From Aphrophora alni (taxonomy: Eukaryota; Arthropoda; Insecta; Hemiptera; Aphrophoridae): a stretch of 64,000 bases of DNA. A program made the position numbers and the translations under genes. Location of the stretch: positions 37,475,120-37,539,119 of the forward strand of contig OY740769.1 in NCBI GenBank assembly GCA_963513935.1, written 5' to 3'. Below the pieces are notes generated by a model that did no database searches, was not told the origin of the DNA, and saw only the letters and a list, made by a program, of their open reading frames with translations. Positions 1 to 13,400 of this stretch are shown here, piece after piece (position 1 is the stretch's first letter; each line of letters opens with the position of its first letter).

Positions 1-1152
1 TTAATTAACTTCCATTGTCCTCTAGAGTCACCTTTTTTACTTTCAAATCTATTATTAAAATAAATTTCTTTAGATTTTTTAATTAGAAGACACAGTTTAT
101 TGCTATACTTGTTATAGTGCTCTTTTAAACTAACATTATGTTTATGCTTAAAAACTTTTTTACCAAGATTATTTTTTAATTAATTTTTTTAGATAAATAA
201 TTAGTTAATAACTAAAATAAATAATTAGTTATCCGGGTTTTAAAATAGATGTTTCATTCTTTCTACTGCATAAGGTTTCCATACTCCTTTCCATGCATCT
301 CTTAAATATTGACATAAAATTTTCAAATGTTTCCTCCACTTTATTAGACTCAAAAACAACACTAAAATCACAGTTTCATTTTTTTTTTTTGAAGAATTAG
401 AAAAATTCATCCTATCATAGTTAAAACTTAAGCTAAGTTCGCTTTTATTAGATTGACTTTTGGTACCCAAGTTATTCATACATATTCCAACCATATGGTG
501 ATCTGTAATTCTTAGGTCAAGAAGGCAAGGTACACAAATGAAATCCCCCGGATTAATTAACCGCACAAAACATGATCCAAACAAGTAGAGGAAATATTAG
601 TAACCCTAGTATATTTATTTATTTCTGATTTGAAACCATATTTACTCATCAAGGAAAGATAATCATCTAGTGTTTGTGAAGATGCAAGTAAATCAATATT
701 GATATCCCTTGTTAAGATAATATTTCCCTTACCCATAGATATCAGTAACTCTTCTAATTCAGATAAAAATAACTTTACTGGAACTTGTTGCAGCCTGTAA
801 ATTCCTACAATACTATATTTATCTTATTCCATGTCAAGTTGGAAACTAATACATCACAAGGTACAAACTGTTTTTCATAACTTATATTAGAGTAAATGCT
901 TTTTTTATAAATTATGACACCTCCTGATCTATATGTATTATTACATTTTGTATGCATTACTACAATGTTGAAGCCATCCTCTTTTCGCATTAGTATTTTC
1001 CCCTGCCGTATCCAGATATATTTATAGTTCGCCATACGTTTAGCTTCTCTTGCAGCATTGTAGAGTCTACGTCGAGCCGGACAAAGACTTCCATTTACAT
1101 ATACAGCCGTATCAGAAGGAAACCCTAGATGTATGTCTCGTTGACAATTCAC
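1..1152 (-). pseudogene. LINE ORF2 relic: apurinic-type endonuclease region and linker
   Basis: Fragments in several frames give YRSGGVIIYKK, a GDFN-like ILTRDINIDLL (the expected GDFNxDLL is changed), TRVTNISSTCLDHVL and ITDHHMVGICM. These are landmarks of the endonuclease domain of non-LTR retrotransposons, including the SDH-like catalytic histidine region. From 240 down to 1 a lysine-rich linker (EHYNKYSNKLCLLIKKS) continues towards the reverse transcriptase outside the window. The glycine of GDFN is replaced, and stops and a frameshift near 815 separate the pieces, so it is a dead copy. Confidence 0.65.
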
Positions 1153-1978
1153 GTTTTATTCTCTTTTTACGCATAAACTCTTCTTTATCAATATTTCTAA
1201 GAAATTTAACTACAATACCTGGAGGCCTATCATTCACAGATTTATTACCCAACCGATGACAAGCATCAATCATATTTTCATTTATTGTAAAGTCCACAGC
1301 TTTCCCGACCTGCCTTACAAGTTCAATTGAATTTTCATTTTTTATAAAAGGAATTCCATGCACTTCAACACAATTTTTCCTACTATATTGTTCAGTAGCC
1401 TCTAACTGTATCTTAAGTTGTGAAAGTTCATTTTTTTATTTCTGGTTTTCCTGTAGTAATCCATCTGTTTTACTTCTAAAACTTTTCATCTCTTCTGCTT
1501 GATCAGCTAATCCCTTATTAACCCTGTCCAATTCTTCATGCACAAATTGTATAGAATCACCCAGGTTTTTTTCAGCTAATATTTGCTCATCTTTAAATGT
1601 CTTTCACAGCTCATAAATATTCTCTAAGGTAATTTTACCCTCAGTTACAGACGACTCTAGAACCATATATTGCCTTCTTTCCTTTCCACAGTTTTCACAT
1701 CTCCATAATTTATTACCCTCATTCTGTATAAATTCAAAATCTTCTTTAGTGATATTCACACAAGCACCATGGAAAGGCTGTTTACAGTCACTACAGATCA
1801 CTTTGACAGCCCTAGAGGCTATGTTTTTAAGATAAATGAAACAGGAATTCATTTTTTGAGGGGGAAAAATAAGAAAAATAACAGAACACGTGTTGACAAA
1901 ATTTTCCTCCACCAAAAACCAATCAGACTGTGAAAATAAAAATCCTTCAAACTCAAAAAAATAAGCTAAACTAAACAC
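1112..1978 (-). pseudogene. LINE ORF1 relic with PHD finger, coiled coil and RRM-like segment
   Basis: The piece at about 1700-1830 reads VICSDCKQPFHGACVNI followed by LWRCENCGKE, the Cys4-His-Cys3 spacing of a PHD finger. After it (1370-1600) comes a Gln/Glu/Lys-rich coiled coil, broken by a TAA at 1436-1438 inside QENQK*KNELSQLK. The next open part has VEVHGIPFIKNENSIELV, IDACHRLGN and RPPGIVVKFLRN, the conserved nucleic-acid-binding core of LINE ORF1 proteins. In intact elements this protein packages the element RNA. Here the frame is lost at least once, so a full protein cannot be made. The family assignment rests on domain order, not on a search. Confidence 0.7.
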
Positions 1979-2044
1979 ACCACTTCATGTGTAATTGCCA
2001 AATATACTTTCTACTAATCACAACACAAATAAGATAAGAGAGCA

Positions 2045-3215
2045 AGATGGCGAAGAAGGTTTTACAACAAGCTTCGGTAGGTTAGATCGCTGGAAAAAAG
2101 ACATGGAGTGAGATAATTAACTTTCTGCGGCGAAAAGTTATTGGCGGACTCTCAAGACATTAATCATTTTAGGAAAATATTCCATAATTAATCGACGATA
2201 AAGGACTAACAGGAGAGCAGTTGTATAACTACGACGAGAGTGGTTAAAATTTTAAGATGCTCCCTACGAAATCTGAAGGGTCGCAAGATGAAAAATCAGC
2301 ACCTGGCTTCAACAGCGAGTTATTATACTTGCCTGTAGTAACGCTACAGTAAACTATAAATTAAAGTTACTTTGTATAGGAAAATATAAAAAACCCCAGC
2401 CATTAAACAATTTATAAACAGCTGCATGTCCAGTAAGTTATAAAACCAAAAAAATGCCTGGATGAATTCGGAAATTTTTCGTGAGTAGTTTTTTGAAGTT
2501 TGTCCCATTGATCAAAATATTCCTAAAATCAATCAACTTGCCTTCCAAACCTATTCTTCTCTTCGATAATGCAGCATGTCATTCAAACGTTGACAAATTG
2601 ATATAAAAGTAATGTTCCTGTGCCAAATTCTACTCCATTGTGCCAGCATATGGATCAAGTAGTTTTTGCGACATTTTAAAAAAAAAAATAGAGCCACAAA
2701 CCCCTTTCAAAAATGATCTATGATATGGACGAAGAGAATAATTTTATACGAGATATTTTTAAGAAAATCAACTTTAAAGATGTTACATTCTGGATGCGGA
2801 ATATTGGAACAAGATTCAAACTCATACGATAGTCAGATCTTGGAAAGTTTTAAATTCCGTTAATGTAGAAACATCGCAAACAAATGATAATACATGTAAT
2901 CTGATCCAGTTGCTACCAAAGATTCCAGGTTGTGAAGAAGGTGATGAAAACAATATTGAAGAATGGATGAACGAAGAATATAAACTGAGTATTGGTAACA
3001 CAATTTCATCAATAGTTAATAGTGCAGGAGTAGAGTGTAAGAGGGAGTGTTATAATGAAGTTGAATTAGAGAAAGAAAATATGTGTTAAGCCATTCAGAA
3101 GCAGTGAAAATGTTTCAATCAGTCTTAACTTATGTTGAACGGTAACTGGAAGCAACTGCAACCGATGTGATGTCAATGAGGCTTTACCGTGACTTCACTG
3201 CAAGAAAAGAGCCAC
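2045..3215 (+). pseudogene. Tigger/Jerky-like DDE transposase relic
   Basis: Conceptual translation across frameshifts shows SFGRLDRWKKRHGVREI (CENP-B type DNA-binding helix, about 2060-2110), LIDDKGLTGEQLYNYDESG (first catalytic Asp, about 2185-2245) and SEGSQDEKSAPGFNS. It continues with KNAWMNSEIFRE, then LLFDNAACHSN (second Asp, about 2555-2590) and STPLCQHMDQVVFATF (third Asp, about 2625-2680). A C-terminal tail ends near 3200. The order and motifs are those of pogo-superfamily transposases. Multiple stops and frame changes make it non-functional. Confidence 0.8.
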
Positions 3216-3364
3216 ATTGGTATGGCAAAAATATATTATAGATTTTTTTAAAGAAATGATTTATTTTACGTATGTGTCCATCGTTATACTTTATATTTTT
3301 ATACTACTCATTACATGCAGTAATTACATTAGTAACAATTTCATGGTACAATTTAAGATTTTAA

Positions 3365-3770
3365 CCCTTTAACTGCTAAGATTTTTGAACTTGTGCAGAC
3401 CCCTGGTGCTAAGTTTTTTTTTTATTTATTTTTTTATTATTTTTTTTTATTTTAAATTTAGTCACTTTTATATGTTTTTAAAATAATAATATACAAATTT
3501 ATGTAGTTTAATTTTTTATATTAAAAATATCCTAACCTAACCTGAACAAACTTGAATAAACTTAAAAACTCTCACATTATAACTAAACATAGTAAATAAT
3601 AAAAAAAGACACAAATTAATAATAATAACCTGTTTTGTATTTTTTTTCTTTTTTTTTTCTTTTTTTTCTTTTTTTTCATGAGAATACAAAGTAGACCGTT
3701 TATAAACGGGCGTAGCGCTCAACACTGTCATTGCTGTGCCCGTTTATATACGGGCATAGCAGCTAAAAGG
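3365..3770. mobile_element. piggyBac-type MITE with TTAA target duplication
   Basis: The element is flanked by TTAA on both sides (3361-3364 and 3771-3774). The left end is CCCTTTAACTGCTAAG. The right end, read inward, is CCTTTTAGCTGCTATG, which agrees at most positions. Near the right end a subterminal motif, CGTTTATAAACGGGCGTAGC then CGTTTATATACGGGCATAGC, occurs twice. The inside is T-rich and non-coding. TTAA duplication with this terminal sequence is diagnostic of the piggyBac superfamily. Confidence 0.8.
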
Positions 3771-4268
3771 TTAATAATAAAAACATATTTTTAAAGTACT
3801 TGTATTGTATGTGTTTTTTTCCAATTTCCTTTTAATCACACCGATTTCCCTATTATTCAACTTTTTAGCTAACCGACCTTTCGCTGGTTCCAATTAGGTC
3901 GAATAATCAAGGTTCTACTGTATTTAGTAAATTTAAAATGAAGTTCTTGGTTATCACTGGGAACTATATCCCCAAACTTCAGTAATAATTACCACAACAT
4001 TTTATAATAAATAATAATTAGCAAATGGGGAAAATAAATTATTAAACATCAAATGGTAAATAAATCACAAACTCGTTATATTTGAAGCAGGATTTGAAGT
4101 TGCATGTATTGACAGGAGTTTAATCCAGCACCATTTGAATAAACAAACGGTCATGACAGCCTTTGACCATATATGTACATTACACACAATAATTCGTTTT
4201 GAGTAACTTCAATTTTACAATATAAATTTAGCAAGATGAGCTCTAGAGGTTTAATCACTATTTTTTTT

Positions 4269-4478
4269 TTAATTATAAGGTATGTAAGTAACATTTAAAA
4301 TAGGTTCTGTAACAAATGTAACAGTTCTGTCTGGGTTTTCAAATTCCATTTCAAAAATGGTAATCTCATTTTCTGCTGGATAAGGACGTAAATAACAGCC
4401 AGGCAAGAAGAGCGTAATCTGAGGTCCTGTCGTTGGCCAATATCTTCCCAAGTTATACTGGTTTATGAACAGCACTCC
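4269..4478 (-). CDS. GLB1: beta-galactosidase terminal exon
   Basis: Starts with [20 protein letters not shown], a hallmark of the GH35 C-terminal domain. It continues with [20 protein letters not shown] and ends TYIPYN followed by TAA at 4269-4271. The acceptor ATTTTGCAG is before 4478. Just beyond the stop (minus strand) there is a poly-A stretch. Variant ATTAAA hexamers lie at about 4249-4254 and 4119-4124, but no perfect AATAAA was seen nearby. Confidence 0.93.
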   Translation of the reverse strand, partial: GVLFINQYNLGRYWPTTGPQITLFLPGCYLRPYPAENEITIFEMEFENPDRTVTFVTEPILNVTYIPYN

Positions 4479-7400
4479 CTGCAAAATCATTTCAGAGCAA
4501 ACAATGAAATATGTTATGGTTTACTGTAAAGTCTATTAATTTAAGGTAATAGATAATTTGATCATTTTAAGTTTTACCATTTTGTTTATAAGACATTTAG
4601 ATTTGGAATGAATAATGGGAAACTAATATTGTTATTCCAAGTAACAAAAAGTTAAAAACAATATTCATTAATAGAGTAGAGTGAGCTGTAAATTTCACAC
4701 AGCAGGTTAAAGTGTTAAGTTAATTAATTTTGTTTAAATCACTTACTTTTCCCCAGCCGGTCATATCAACAAAAGTATCAAGAGGCGATGTCATATTATC
4801 TGTTAGTTTGAACTTTGCTGTGTAGAAAGCAGGTGGTCTGATTTTACTGTGAGGTTTTGGTAATTTTTCTATTTGAGAAATATCACTGAGAGGATATCCT
4901 GTGTGCAGCCAATCTTCAATGGTTGTACCACTTATTGTTACATTTGATAAAATACCCTGAAATGAAATATTATTGTAAAAACTTATGTAAAATAACAATG
5001 ACAAAGATTTTGATAAAACAATAATTACAATGTTATAATTTTTTAAATACCACATATAAAATAATAATAATTTAAACAAATTGGAAAGTAAAATAAAAAA
5101 CTGGAAGTTGAGAAAAAATTATGGTAGGCAGTTCATGGGTTTTAAGTAACAATAAATATAAATATGTTATAAATTAATATAAATACATATTTATGTTGAG
5201 TACAATCTTCAGCTTTATCATCTTATAATTACTAGGTGATGTGTTAAACAACATCTTTATCTTAAAAACATCTATACAGCTTCATCCATTTGGGAATGAA
5301 TGAGTCTTTTATAGCCTACATCTCCACTACCTTTTGTAAGCTCTGCCACTTCATCTTCTCCCTCCCATTGTCGTGTTATTTAATTAGTATAAACATTTAT
5401 TTCTTAAAATTTATCTTAATATTTACATGATCGAATTAACCAAATAGCACAGTGGGAGGGAGAAGAAGAAGGAGCAAAGCTAAGGAATCCGTGGAAAGTG
5501 GTGGAAGGGTAGGTTATGTAAAATATATTCACGAGCAGATAAAGCAATTTATAAGTAGTTTTCGAAGATGGAGGTTAAGAATGATCATTCAAGGGTAAGG
5601 GATTATACCCAACATAATTATGTAATCCTAGCAGATATATAATTGTAGTATGTGTGTATATATGTTGTGCAATCTGAATAAAACTGATCAAAAAATCATT
5701 CATGTAAATACCTGAGTCAAATTTGCACACTATCAAATTGCTATAGAAGAAACCATATTTAAAGCACTTTGAAATTTTAAAAACTTATTTTATTTTTTAA
5801 ATAATATGTGATGTGTATATATTCTATTGACAGAGATCTCAGTGTGAGTACTATAATAATATTTGAATCACACCACACTGTAGACATGTCATTTTATATA
5901 AGTATAATCTGATGAGGACTTTAGATCTGAACCCTTCTATAAAGCTGCTACTATGATTATGTATAGACAAGTTTTAAAAAACTAGTAAATTAATGCTTAC
6001 CTTGAAATCTTTAAATTTGCCATAATTTATTCTGCCTTGGTTTTCCACTAATAAATTTATAGTCTGACCTGGACGAGCTAACATCGAAACAGCATCAACA
6101 TCTTTAGCTCGACTAAGTACACCAGCAACTCTCTGTAAAAGAATTAAAGGGTTTTTCTTGTTGTTTAAAGCTACAAACCTCTCGGTCATCCATCACCTTA
6201 AAATAAAAAGGAAGGAAGAACATAAAATAAAACCCCCTACCTCTCGAATACTCTAATAAGTGTTAAGGTCAGAAAAGAACAAGAGTTGGTCAAGAGAGAC
6301 CTGATAGGAAAGATGAAAGAGCCCAAAACTACATGAAAAGGGAGTAATTCCAGCTATATTAACTTAGTTTATAGTAATCAGTAGCCTATACATGATTATA
6401 AAAGAATGAAAATATTACATTGAGGTTATTAAATTTCTTAACATGAATTTTCAATTACCACTGTGAAATTCAAAATTTGCTGTTGAAAAAACATAATATG
6501 GTTCCAATATAATACTTATCAAAATAGCATCCACATTAAATAAATATAAATTTTCAAAATTATGGGTATAGATTTACAGGGGTTTAGGACCAAATACAAA
6601 TTAACACTTGGCAGATGGCAGCCATGTTGCATGATATCCATTGACACCAGGTTTTTGCTTTAGACTTTATTTTGGTTTGCTTTATTATAGGGGACCCTAA
6701 TATATATCTTTGACCCCCCCCCCCCCCAAGTTCCGGTTCCTCACCCCAAAGTTCGATTAGCCACCCATGTACTCATGGAAAATTATCAACTTTGTCTGAC
6801 CATATCAGTTATGGTTTCCGATTTCTATTAACTCAACATACACTTGCTTGCCAAGCACAGCTAGGTGGTCGGTTCCTGAACTCGAACTGTAATATCATTG
6901 TCAGTGCAAAGCACACATCAAGATCCACATACTTGATTCTGTCAACGCAATCAGAATGTTCCCACCACTTCCAGATGTAACAGACAGAAGAACAGCATTC
7001 TTTCTTTCTCATACCCATAAATGTTTTAAACATCTGGAATGAATGGCAGAATCACATCACTCGGTTGCCAAATGAGGAAACTCATTCAAAGAAAGAGATG
7101 TACAGGACAATTAAAAGCCCTAAAAGAAGGTGAAAGTGTACGTAATTGTATAATGTAGATGAAGTGTATCTAAATGACTATATACTATATAGATGATAGT
7201 TTATGTGTTGTGAGTATTATGTGAGTGTTTGACTGAGGGCCACGAGGGATGCTAAATCCCTTTTTAAGTGCAGCTAGTCTGCACCTCCCCCGCAGGGTTT
7301 TATTCTGGGCTTTCAAGCATTTAGTCCAATATCAGACTATGCCCACCTCTCAGGTGAGTTTGAATATTTCTTCATATAAAACATAAATGTATGTGTTAAA

Positions 7401-10400
7401 ATACATAACTATATGTGTTTGTAGTTTTGTTAGCTAGTAAATGGAATATTTTTGTAATACAGTGTAATCCTCAAATTTTAACTTTAACTTTGATATACTA
7501 AAGAAATAGTTGCTTTGAGATTTGAAATATGAAAATAAACAGGGAAATTTGTAATTGGTCTAAAGAGAAGACAATGCGAGTCAAATAAATTACTGTAAAT
7601 AATATTAAAACAAGGGCAATAAAAAATTTTAAATAGATTTCCAAAATATAAATTTAAGGCAGAATATGTTAGTTATAAGGTATAATAAATTTTAAAGTGA
7701 GATATTGTATTGTGAAAATAGACAGAGCCTATTGTCAAGTGAATGATTTGAGCAGTGTCCGTGAGACCAAAAATGTGAACGTATTAAGTTTTGCTGAATA
7801 AGGAAAATCTAAAAAAGGACGCTTAGTTGTGAGATCTAGAGGAGCTGGCAGTTGAAAGGAAACGTCTGAAATGGTAGGATGTGTTTTAAAAAGTTGCAAG
7901 GGAGTCTCTGAAGTAATAAGATGTGTTTCAAAAAGTTGGAAGGGAGCGTCTGAGATGGTATGATGTGTTTTAAAACAGTTGCTGATAGGAAATAGTTGAG
8001 AACAATGTACTTATGTTTGAGCGATTTTTGAAATGGAGAACAATTTAATTGATATTTAATAGTTGTGAGGAGTTTTGAGGTGATTGGACGTATTTTTGAG
8101 TCCAGAGACTATGTTCGGTATAGACGGACATAACTTTCGGTAGAAGTTGGACAATGTGTTTGTGCTGAAAGAAACGATTTTAAAAAGGTGAAAACGAGTG
8201 ATTTTGACAAAGACCGTTGTTGGGAATGTTGTTGAATGACAAAATAGAAAGACAGACAAGGTTTCATTTTGAACATTATACAAACTGTTAAGGGGGTATC
8301 ATCATGAAGTTCACAAAATCAGCAGACTGCAATGAACAATCATCTCTACAATTGCAAATTGGTAACAAGAGCTACAAAGCGCTCAAAATTAAATGTTGTA
8401 TAAACAGTTTAGATTAATTATTGTTTGATGTATTATTTGTAATTTTAATGATTTTGATATGTTTTTTTTTATAACTACTTTGCTATTTAAAAAATTTAGA
8501 GATGCCTATAAATAGGAATAATTTTTGTTGAGATAAATTAATTTAAAATATATTTAAAAAAGAAATAAGTCTATTCAACTCATATTGATGAGTAATTTTT
8601 CAGTAGTTGCAACTCAATACTTAAATTAAAGTTTTGAGATTTTAAAATTAATAAAAAAGTAAAATATAAATATAAAAATGAAAGGTAGGATGTTTAAAAT
8701 AAAAAAATTGATAATAAATTTATGTATTTGTTTAAAAGTAAGTTAATAAAGAATGTTTAGTTTCAGGAAAACAAATGAGGATTTCTTATTTACTGAAAAC
8801 CACTGATAAGTACACTTAAAAAAGGAAACATGACCCTGAGAGTATTTTAATTCAAAGTAAATTTTTATTTTTCAAAATTGGTAAGCTTTTCTTCCAGGCG
8901 CCCTGAGCTGAGCAATTTATTTCTTAACGTCTTAATGTTACAAAGTGTCAATTTTAAAATTAATCAGATCAGTATTCATAACCCCTCATTTTTTTATATA
9001 TTTACAATTGTCGCATCAACGTGGGGCAATTATGTTACAAAAGTAGTTTTCCCCACTCTTTATTTTATTATATATTTACAACAGTAATTTTTCTCTGCAA
9101 TGTTGGCTAATTGTATAAATTTAGAGGTGCTCTAATTTGATGGCATCTCTCCACATGCCATTGTCATTGTGCATTAGCTTTGGAATGTAAACTGAATAAA
9201 AACAAGTTTTTCCTTCAATAAGTTTTAACTCACACTTCACACCACTCTTATACAAATAATACAATATTAAAACATAATTATTTTATATTGTGTTAAAAAA
9301 AATTTCAATTTATTAATTAGCACTAGCATAATGAATGTTTATTTTATTTGCTAAAACCCTCATGTTAGAGTTACATTATTTAGTTCCCATCCCTAGGGCT
9401 TCAAAGGAAGACGTTCTTCAGATATTTTCAGTTTATATGAACAAAATAGCATACCCACCATATTGACAGATGTAGCCCACAATGTAGTGTTGAATGGTAA
9501 CAAATTCAAACTCACATTCCAAAATGCATAACTATTATCAATGGAAACTAAAACTCTGAATATCTGTCTATTGAATCCAATGAATCTTGGCTGTTACAAA
9601 CAATATTATACTCATATCTATCTAATATTTTACCTTATCTAAGTAGACAATAGCCCTGTCATGAAGTTCTTCAACATACAGCACTGCTGGATCTCCAATA
9701 TTCATTGGAACTTTTGCTTCATACAAAATAAATCCATAACTTTGCCCAAGAGCTTCAAAAGATAGCGGATACCTTGTTCTAACTGGCAGAAATGGTGAAG
9801 GTGCTTCAAAAATTGAAACTTTTGGAAGCAGTTTCACAGACCCGTAGTCACCTTTCTCTTCTGGTTTTGGTATTGGCACATCTGGCAGAGGTGTATACTA
9901 AAAATAAAGAAACATAGTGGTCTTATATTTTATGAAAATTAACATTTACTGAAACAACAGTTTTTTGTAACACTACATGCAATGTCTAACCATTTATGAT
10001 GGACATAAAATGGTTATATTTAACATGGTGCATAGCCGACTAAGATCAGTATCAATGGCTACAGGTGATTTACAGGAAGAATTGTATTTATTAAAAATAA
10101 AACTAATAACATAACTTCTCTGATTGAGGACAAATGTTTGAAAAAAAAAGACAATGTGACAGGAGATTTGAACACACTTTCAGAAAAATTGCAAATGAAA
10201 TTTGTCATACAATAACATAAAGACAAACAACAGTCTTTTAAAATCATGAAAGTATCTACAATAAATATGAAATAAGTGGTATATATGAGACTCTAGTTTG
10301 TCTAGTGGCTAGTGTTCATACTTTGTGTACTAGAGGTTCCAGGTTCAAAATTATGTGATCTTGATGGAGCATCATGAGGGAAAGTGGGAAGCTGTGATTG

Positions 10401-13400
10401 GTAGTGAATTTCAGTTGTGAAGGCAAGAATTATTTATGAGGAAAAAATCTTGATGTGACCAGATTAAAAGCCATCTGGCCTTTCAAAGGCTGTTGTAATT
10501 GTGGATTATATTTATGGTGGTGAGTATGTTCTTAAATTGTTAATCGTTAAGAAAATTATAAAAAGATTGAAATATTATCTTCTGGCATACAATATAAAAA
10601 ATCAAATCAAATTTTCCTAACACAATAAAGAAGTGAATATGCAGGTGTTACATTAGTGTAATGCAGCAGAAATGGTTAACGTAGTGGAACAATTTTAAAT
10701 TTATATGGCCCAAAAAATGAGGAGGGAAGTTTGGTTAATAAGAAGATGCAAAAGCTAAAAAATATTCCGTTGTTGACTGTGGCGCTACTCTGAATAGAGA
10801 TATTTTACCAAACTATCTGAAGGGATGTTCACCTGATGCATATACATACAAGCGCTACCATACAACAAATGTAGTGCCTACACACTATTGATTGTACTTC
10901 GAGTCTCAGACTGTACAATCCAACTGTTACAACTTGTCCTTTCTAGTAATTCTGTTTCAGGCGGTCGTCCATCCTACCTACTATGGTAATACCCAACGTG
11001 TGTTTTGTTTTATTTTTAAATTTCATGCCCACATAGTATTTTTATAAAATGTTAAAAATGACATCACATTTTCTGTTGGCGGTTGAAGCAGATAATTGCA
11101 CCTTTTATAATATAAATTCCGTAGGAAATTGATGTTGTTTTTAATTATTGAATTCAATACAATATAGGCCTACTGCCACAATTATTATTGACTCTTTATA
11201 ATCAATTATTATTTATTTATTTTTTCATTTCAAAAGTATAAATTACTTGTATTATAACCATACAAATATGTTTAGTTGGGCCTACATAACGTTTTACAAA
11301 AATAACCATACCATGAAATGGACAAGGAAATGCAACAAAATTGTAATAACCTGTAACTTAAATAGGTTTAAAGTAATAGATATCCCCACCCCGTTTTATG
11401 CAGATTTATTTATCATACAAAATATGTAGAGTTTAAAATTTAAGTATTTAGTTTTATTTCTTTTTTTATTTATTGTTTAAAAAAATATTGTTCTGTATTT
11501 TTGACGGAGATGAAGAAACAATATATTATTATTGTTATAATATGATAACAAATTAATATTTTCTCGAGATATGCCAAAATACACATTTCTTTTAAGTAAA
11601 ATGTTATACATCTTAAAACTGAACAGGACAAAACGTGATAACAAATAATTTATTTCAATGCACCTAACAATTAAAACTGAAGGCTTGAGTTTATTTATTT
11701 TAAAATTGTATTTTGATTTTATACTGGGAAGAATTTACTTTAAATTGTCAGGTGCCAGCTTGTGAGAGTAGCACACAAACTTATTTATTTTACTCTTTTC
11801 TTGGGTCGTGAATTTCGGGAAAATGTACTCATATATGAAAAACTTCTGAAATACATACATTTATTAACAAAAAATGAATGTATACATATTTTAGTTAAGC
11901 GGTTTGCTTAACTCCTCTTGAAATACATATATTTAATAATAAACATATAAATTGAACAAGATTGCTGTAAATGACAAACATATTTTATATTAAAAGTATA
12001 CATAAAGTTCAAATTTCAAGTAAGAGTTCATAAAGTTCTTTTTCTTATTTACTTATGACATTGCACCTGAAAGTTCATTTTTACTAAAACTCTTTGGAAC
12101 AATAGTTTTCTTATTTAAGTTATTTTAACTGTTTTCTTTACAAAAGTCATTTCATTACATTTTACCTGATTTTTATTTATTTTATTTATAAAGCTAATAA
12201 AGTCTTAGCTTCTGAAAGTAAAAAGTTCAATATCATTAATTGTTCATGTTAAAAATATATAATTCAATATTACGCTCATACCAAGACGTAATTTTCACTA
12301 ATTCTACTTAAAAGTTCAAAGTTAAAAAAAAAACTATTTTCAGTACTGAATTATACAATGGCCATCGATCATAGCTCTGGAAGTTCAACCGATCAGCTTA
12401 TGATGGAGTTTGATCGTTCTTAAAACGGAACCACTCTTCTCGGAGACTCATTTGCTAGTAGTCCGTATTTTTTGATATCTAAGATCATGCATTTCCCCAC
12501 TACACACTTTCCTTCTATCTGTTTTCTTATTGGTTAATACCACACACTCTGATTTCTGACAAAACTATTTCCAATTATTTTACAAAATATAATTTTTTCT
12601 TAATTTCATTAGACGTACCAAATTACTTAATTTTATTACAATTATGAAATCTTAAAATAACATCTCTTATAAGTTTTCCAATTGTTACTATGTCTTTTTT
12701 CTGAATCATTTATGCTCCTTGAAGTGAATGCTATAGGTTATCCAGCTTTCCCAAAAGACAACACCCAAAACCATCCATTCTTGCATCACAATGTATCTTT
12801 ATATTTTGTTAATAATAAAATATTTTTAAAGTTGGAGCATTTATTAGAAGCTGCTTCTACTTTTGTGACAGTCCATTTCTATTCAGTTTTATTTTTTTGT
12901 AAATCTCTTAACAGGGCCATAATTCTTGAATAAGCAGGAATAAATTTATAAAGCTTAAAGCTCTTATTTTATTTATAGTCTTGACCATATTTGAGTCAGG
13001 TTTAATGCCCTTTGCTGAAAAAATTAAACCCATGTACTTAATTTATTTAGTTTAAACTGTAGTTTATTTTTATTAAATTTGACATTGGTTTCCTTTGCTC
13101 GTTGCAGTACAGGTACAACATTTTTGTCATGTTCATACTTATCTTCACTGGGAATAATAATTTCATCGAAAAGCACTTGTCACGTTTTAAATCACTAAAA
13201 AATTTAAATTTCAGGAAAGCTACTCATTCCATATGCCATTCTCTTATAACAATATCTTCCGAAAGGAGTGTTCCTACTACATAAAAAAATAGATTCATAA
13301 TAAAATTCAAACTGATGAAAACCTATAATTTTTTATAATTATTTGTTGTTGTGCTAATTGTAATATTTAAATGAAGCTGGGAGCCATTTTGTAATATTTA

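Larger units (their letters stand above)
1..2040 (-). mobile_element. Decayed LINE (CR1/Jockey-like), 5' part, continues past the window edge
   Basis: Read on the minus strand, this stretch gives in order a PHD-type zinc finger, a coiled-coil segment and a GIPF...HRLG...RPPGIVVKF segment (ORF1). It then gives an endonuclease-like region (ORF2) and, at 1-240, the lysine-rich linker that precedes reverse transcriptase in such LINEs. The order is that of PHD-containing CR1/Jockey-group elements. Frames are broken by stops and shifts, so it is not active. The reverse transcriptase would lie to the left of position 1. The 5' end is near 2040, where a pogo-like relic begins. Confidence 0.75.
2045..3921 (+). 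mobile_element. Decayed pogo/Tigger (CENP-B/Jerky-like) DNA transposon, 5' truncated
   Basis: Coding remains run from about 2045 to 3215, and the right terminal repeat is at 3840-3921. On the complementary strand the end reads CAGTAGAACCTTGATTATTC, followed by a second GGTCGGTTAG-type subterminal segment, as in Tigger ends. No matching left end is seen. The minus-strand LINE begins right at the left border, so the 5' part was probably lost there. A piggyBac-type MITE sits at 3365-3770 between the coding relic and the right end. Confidence 0.75.
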
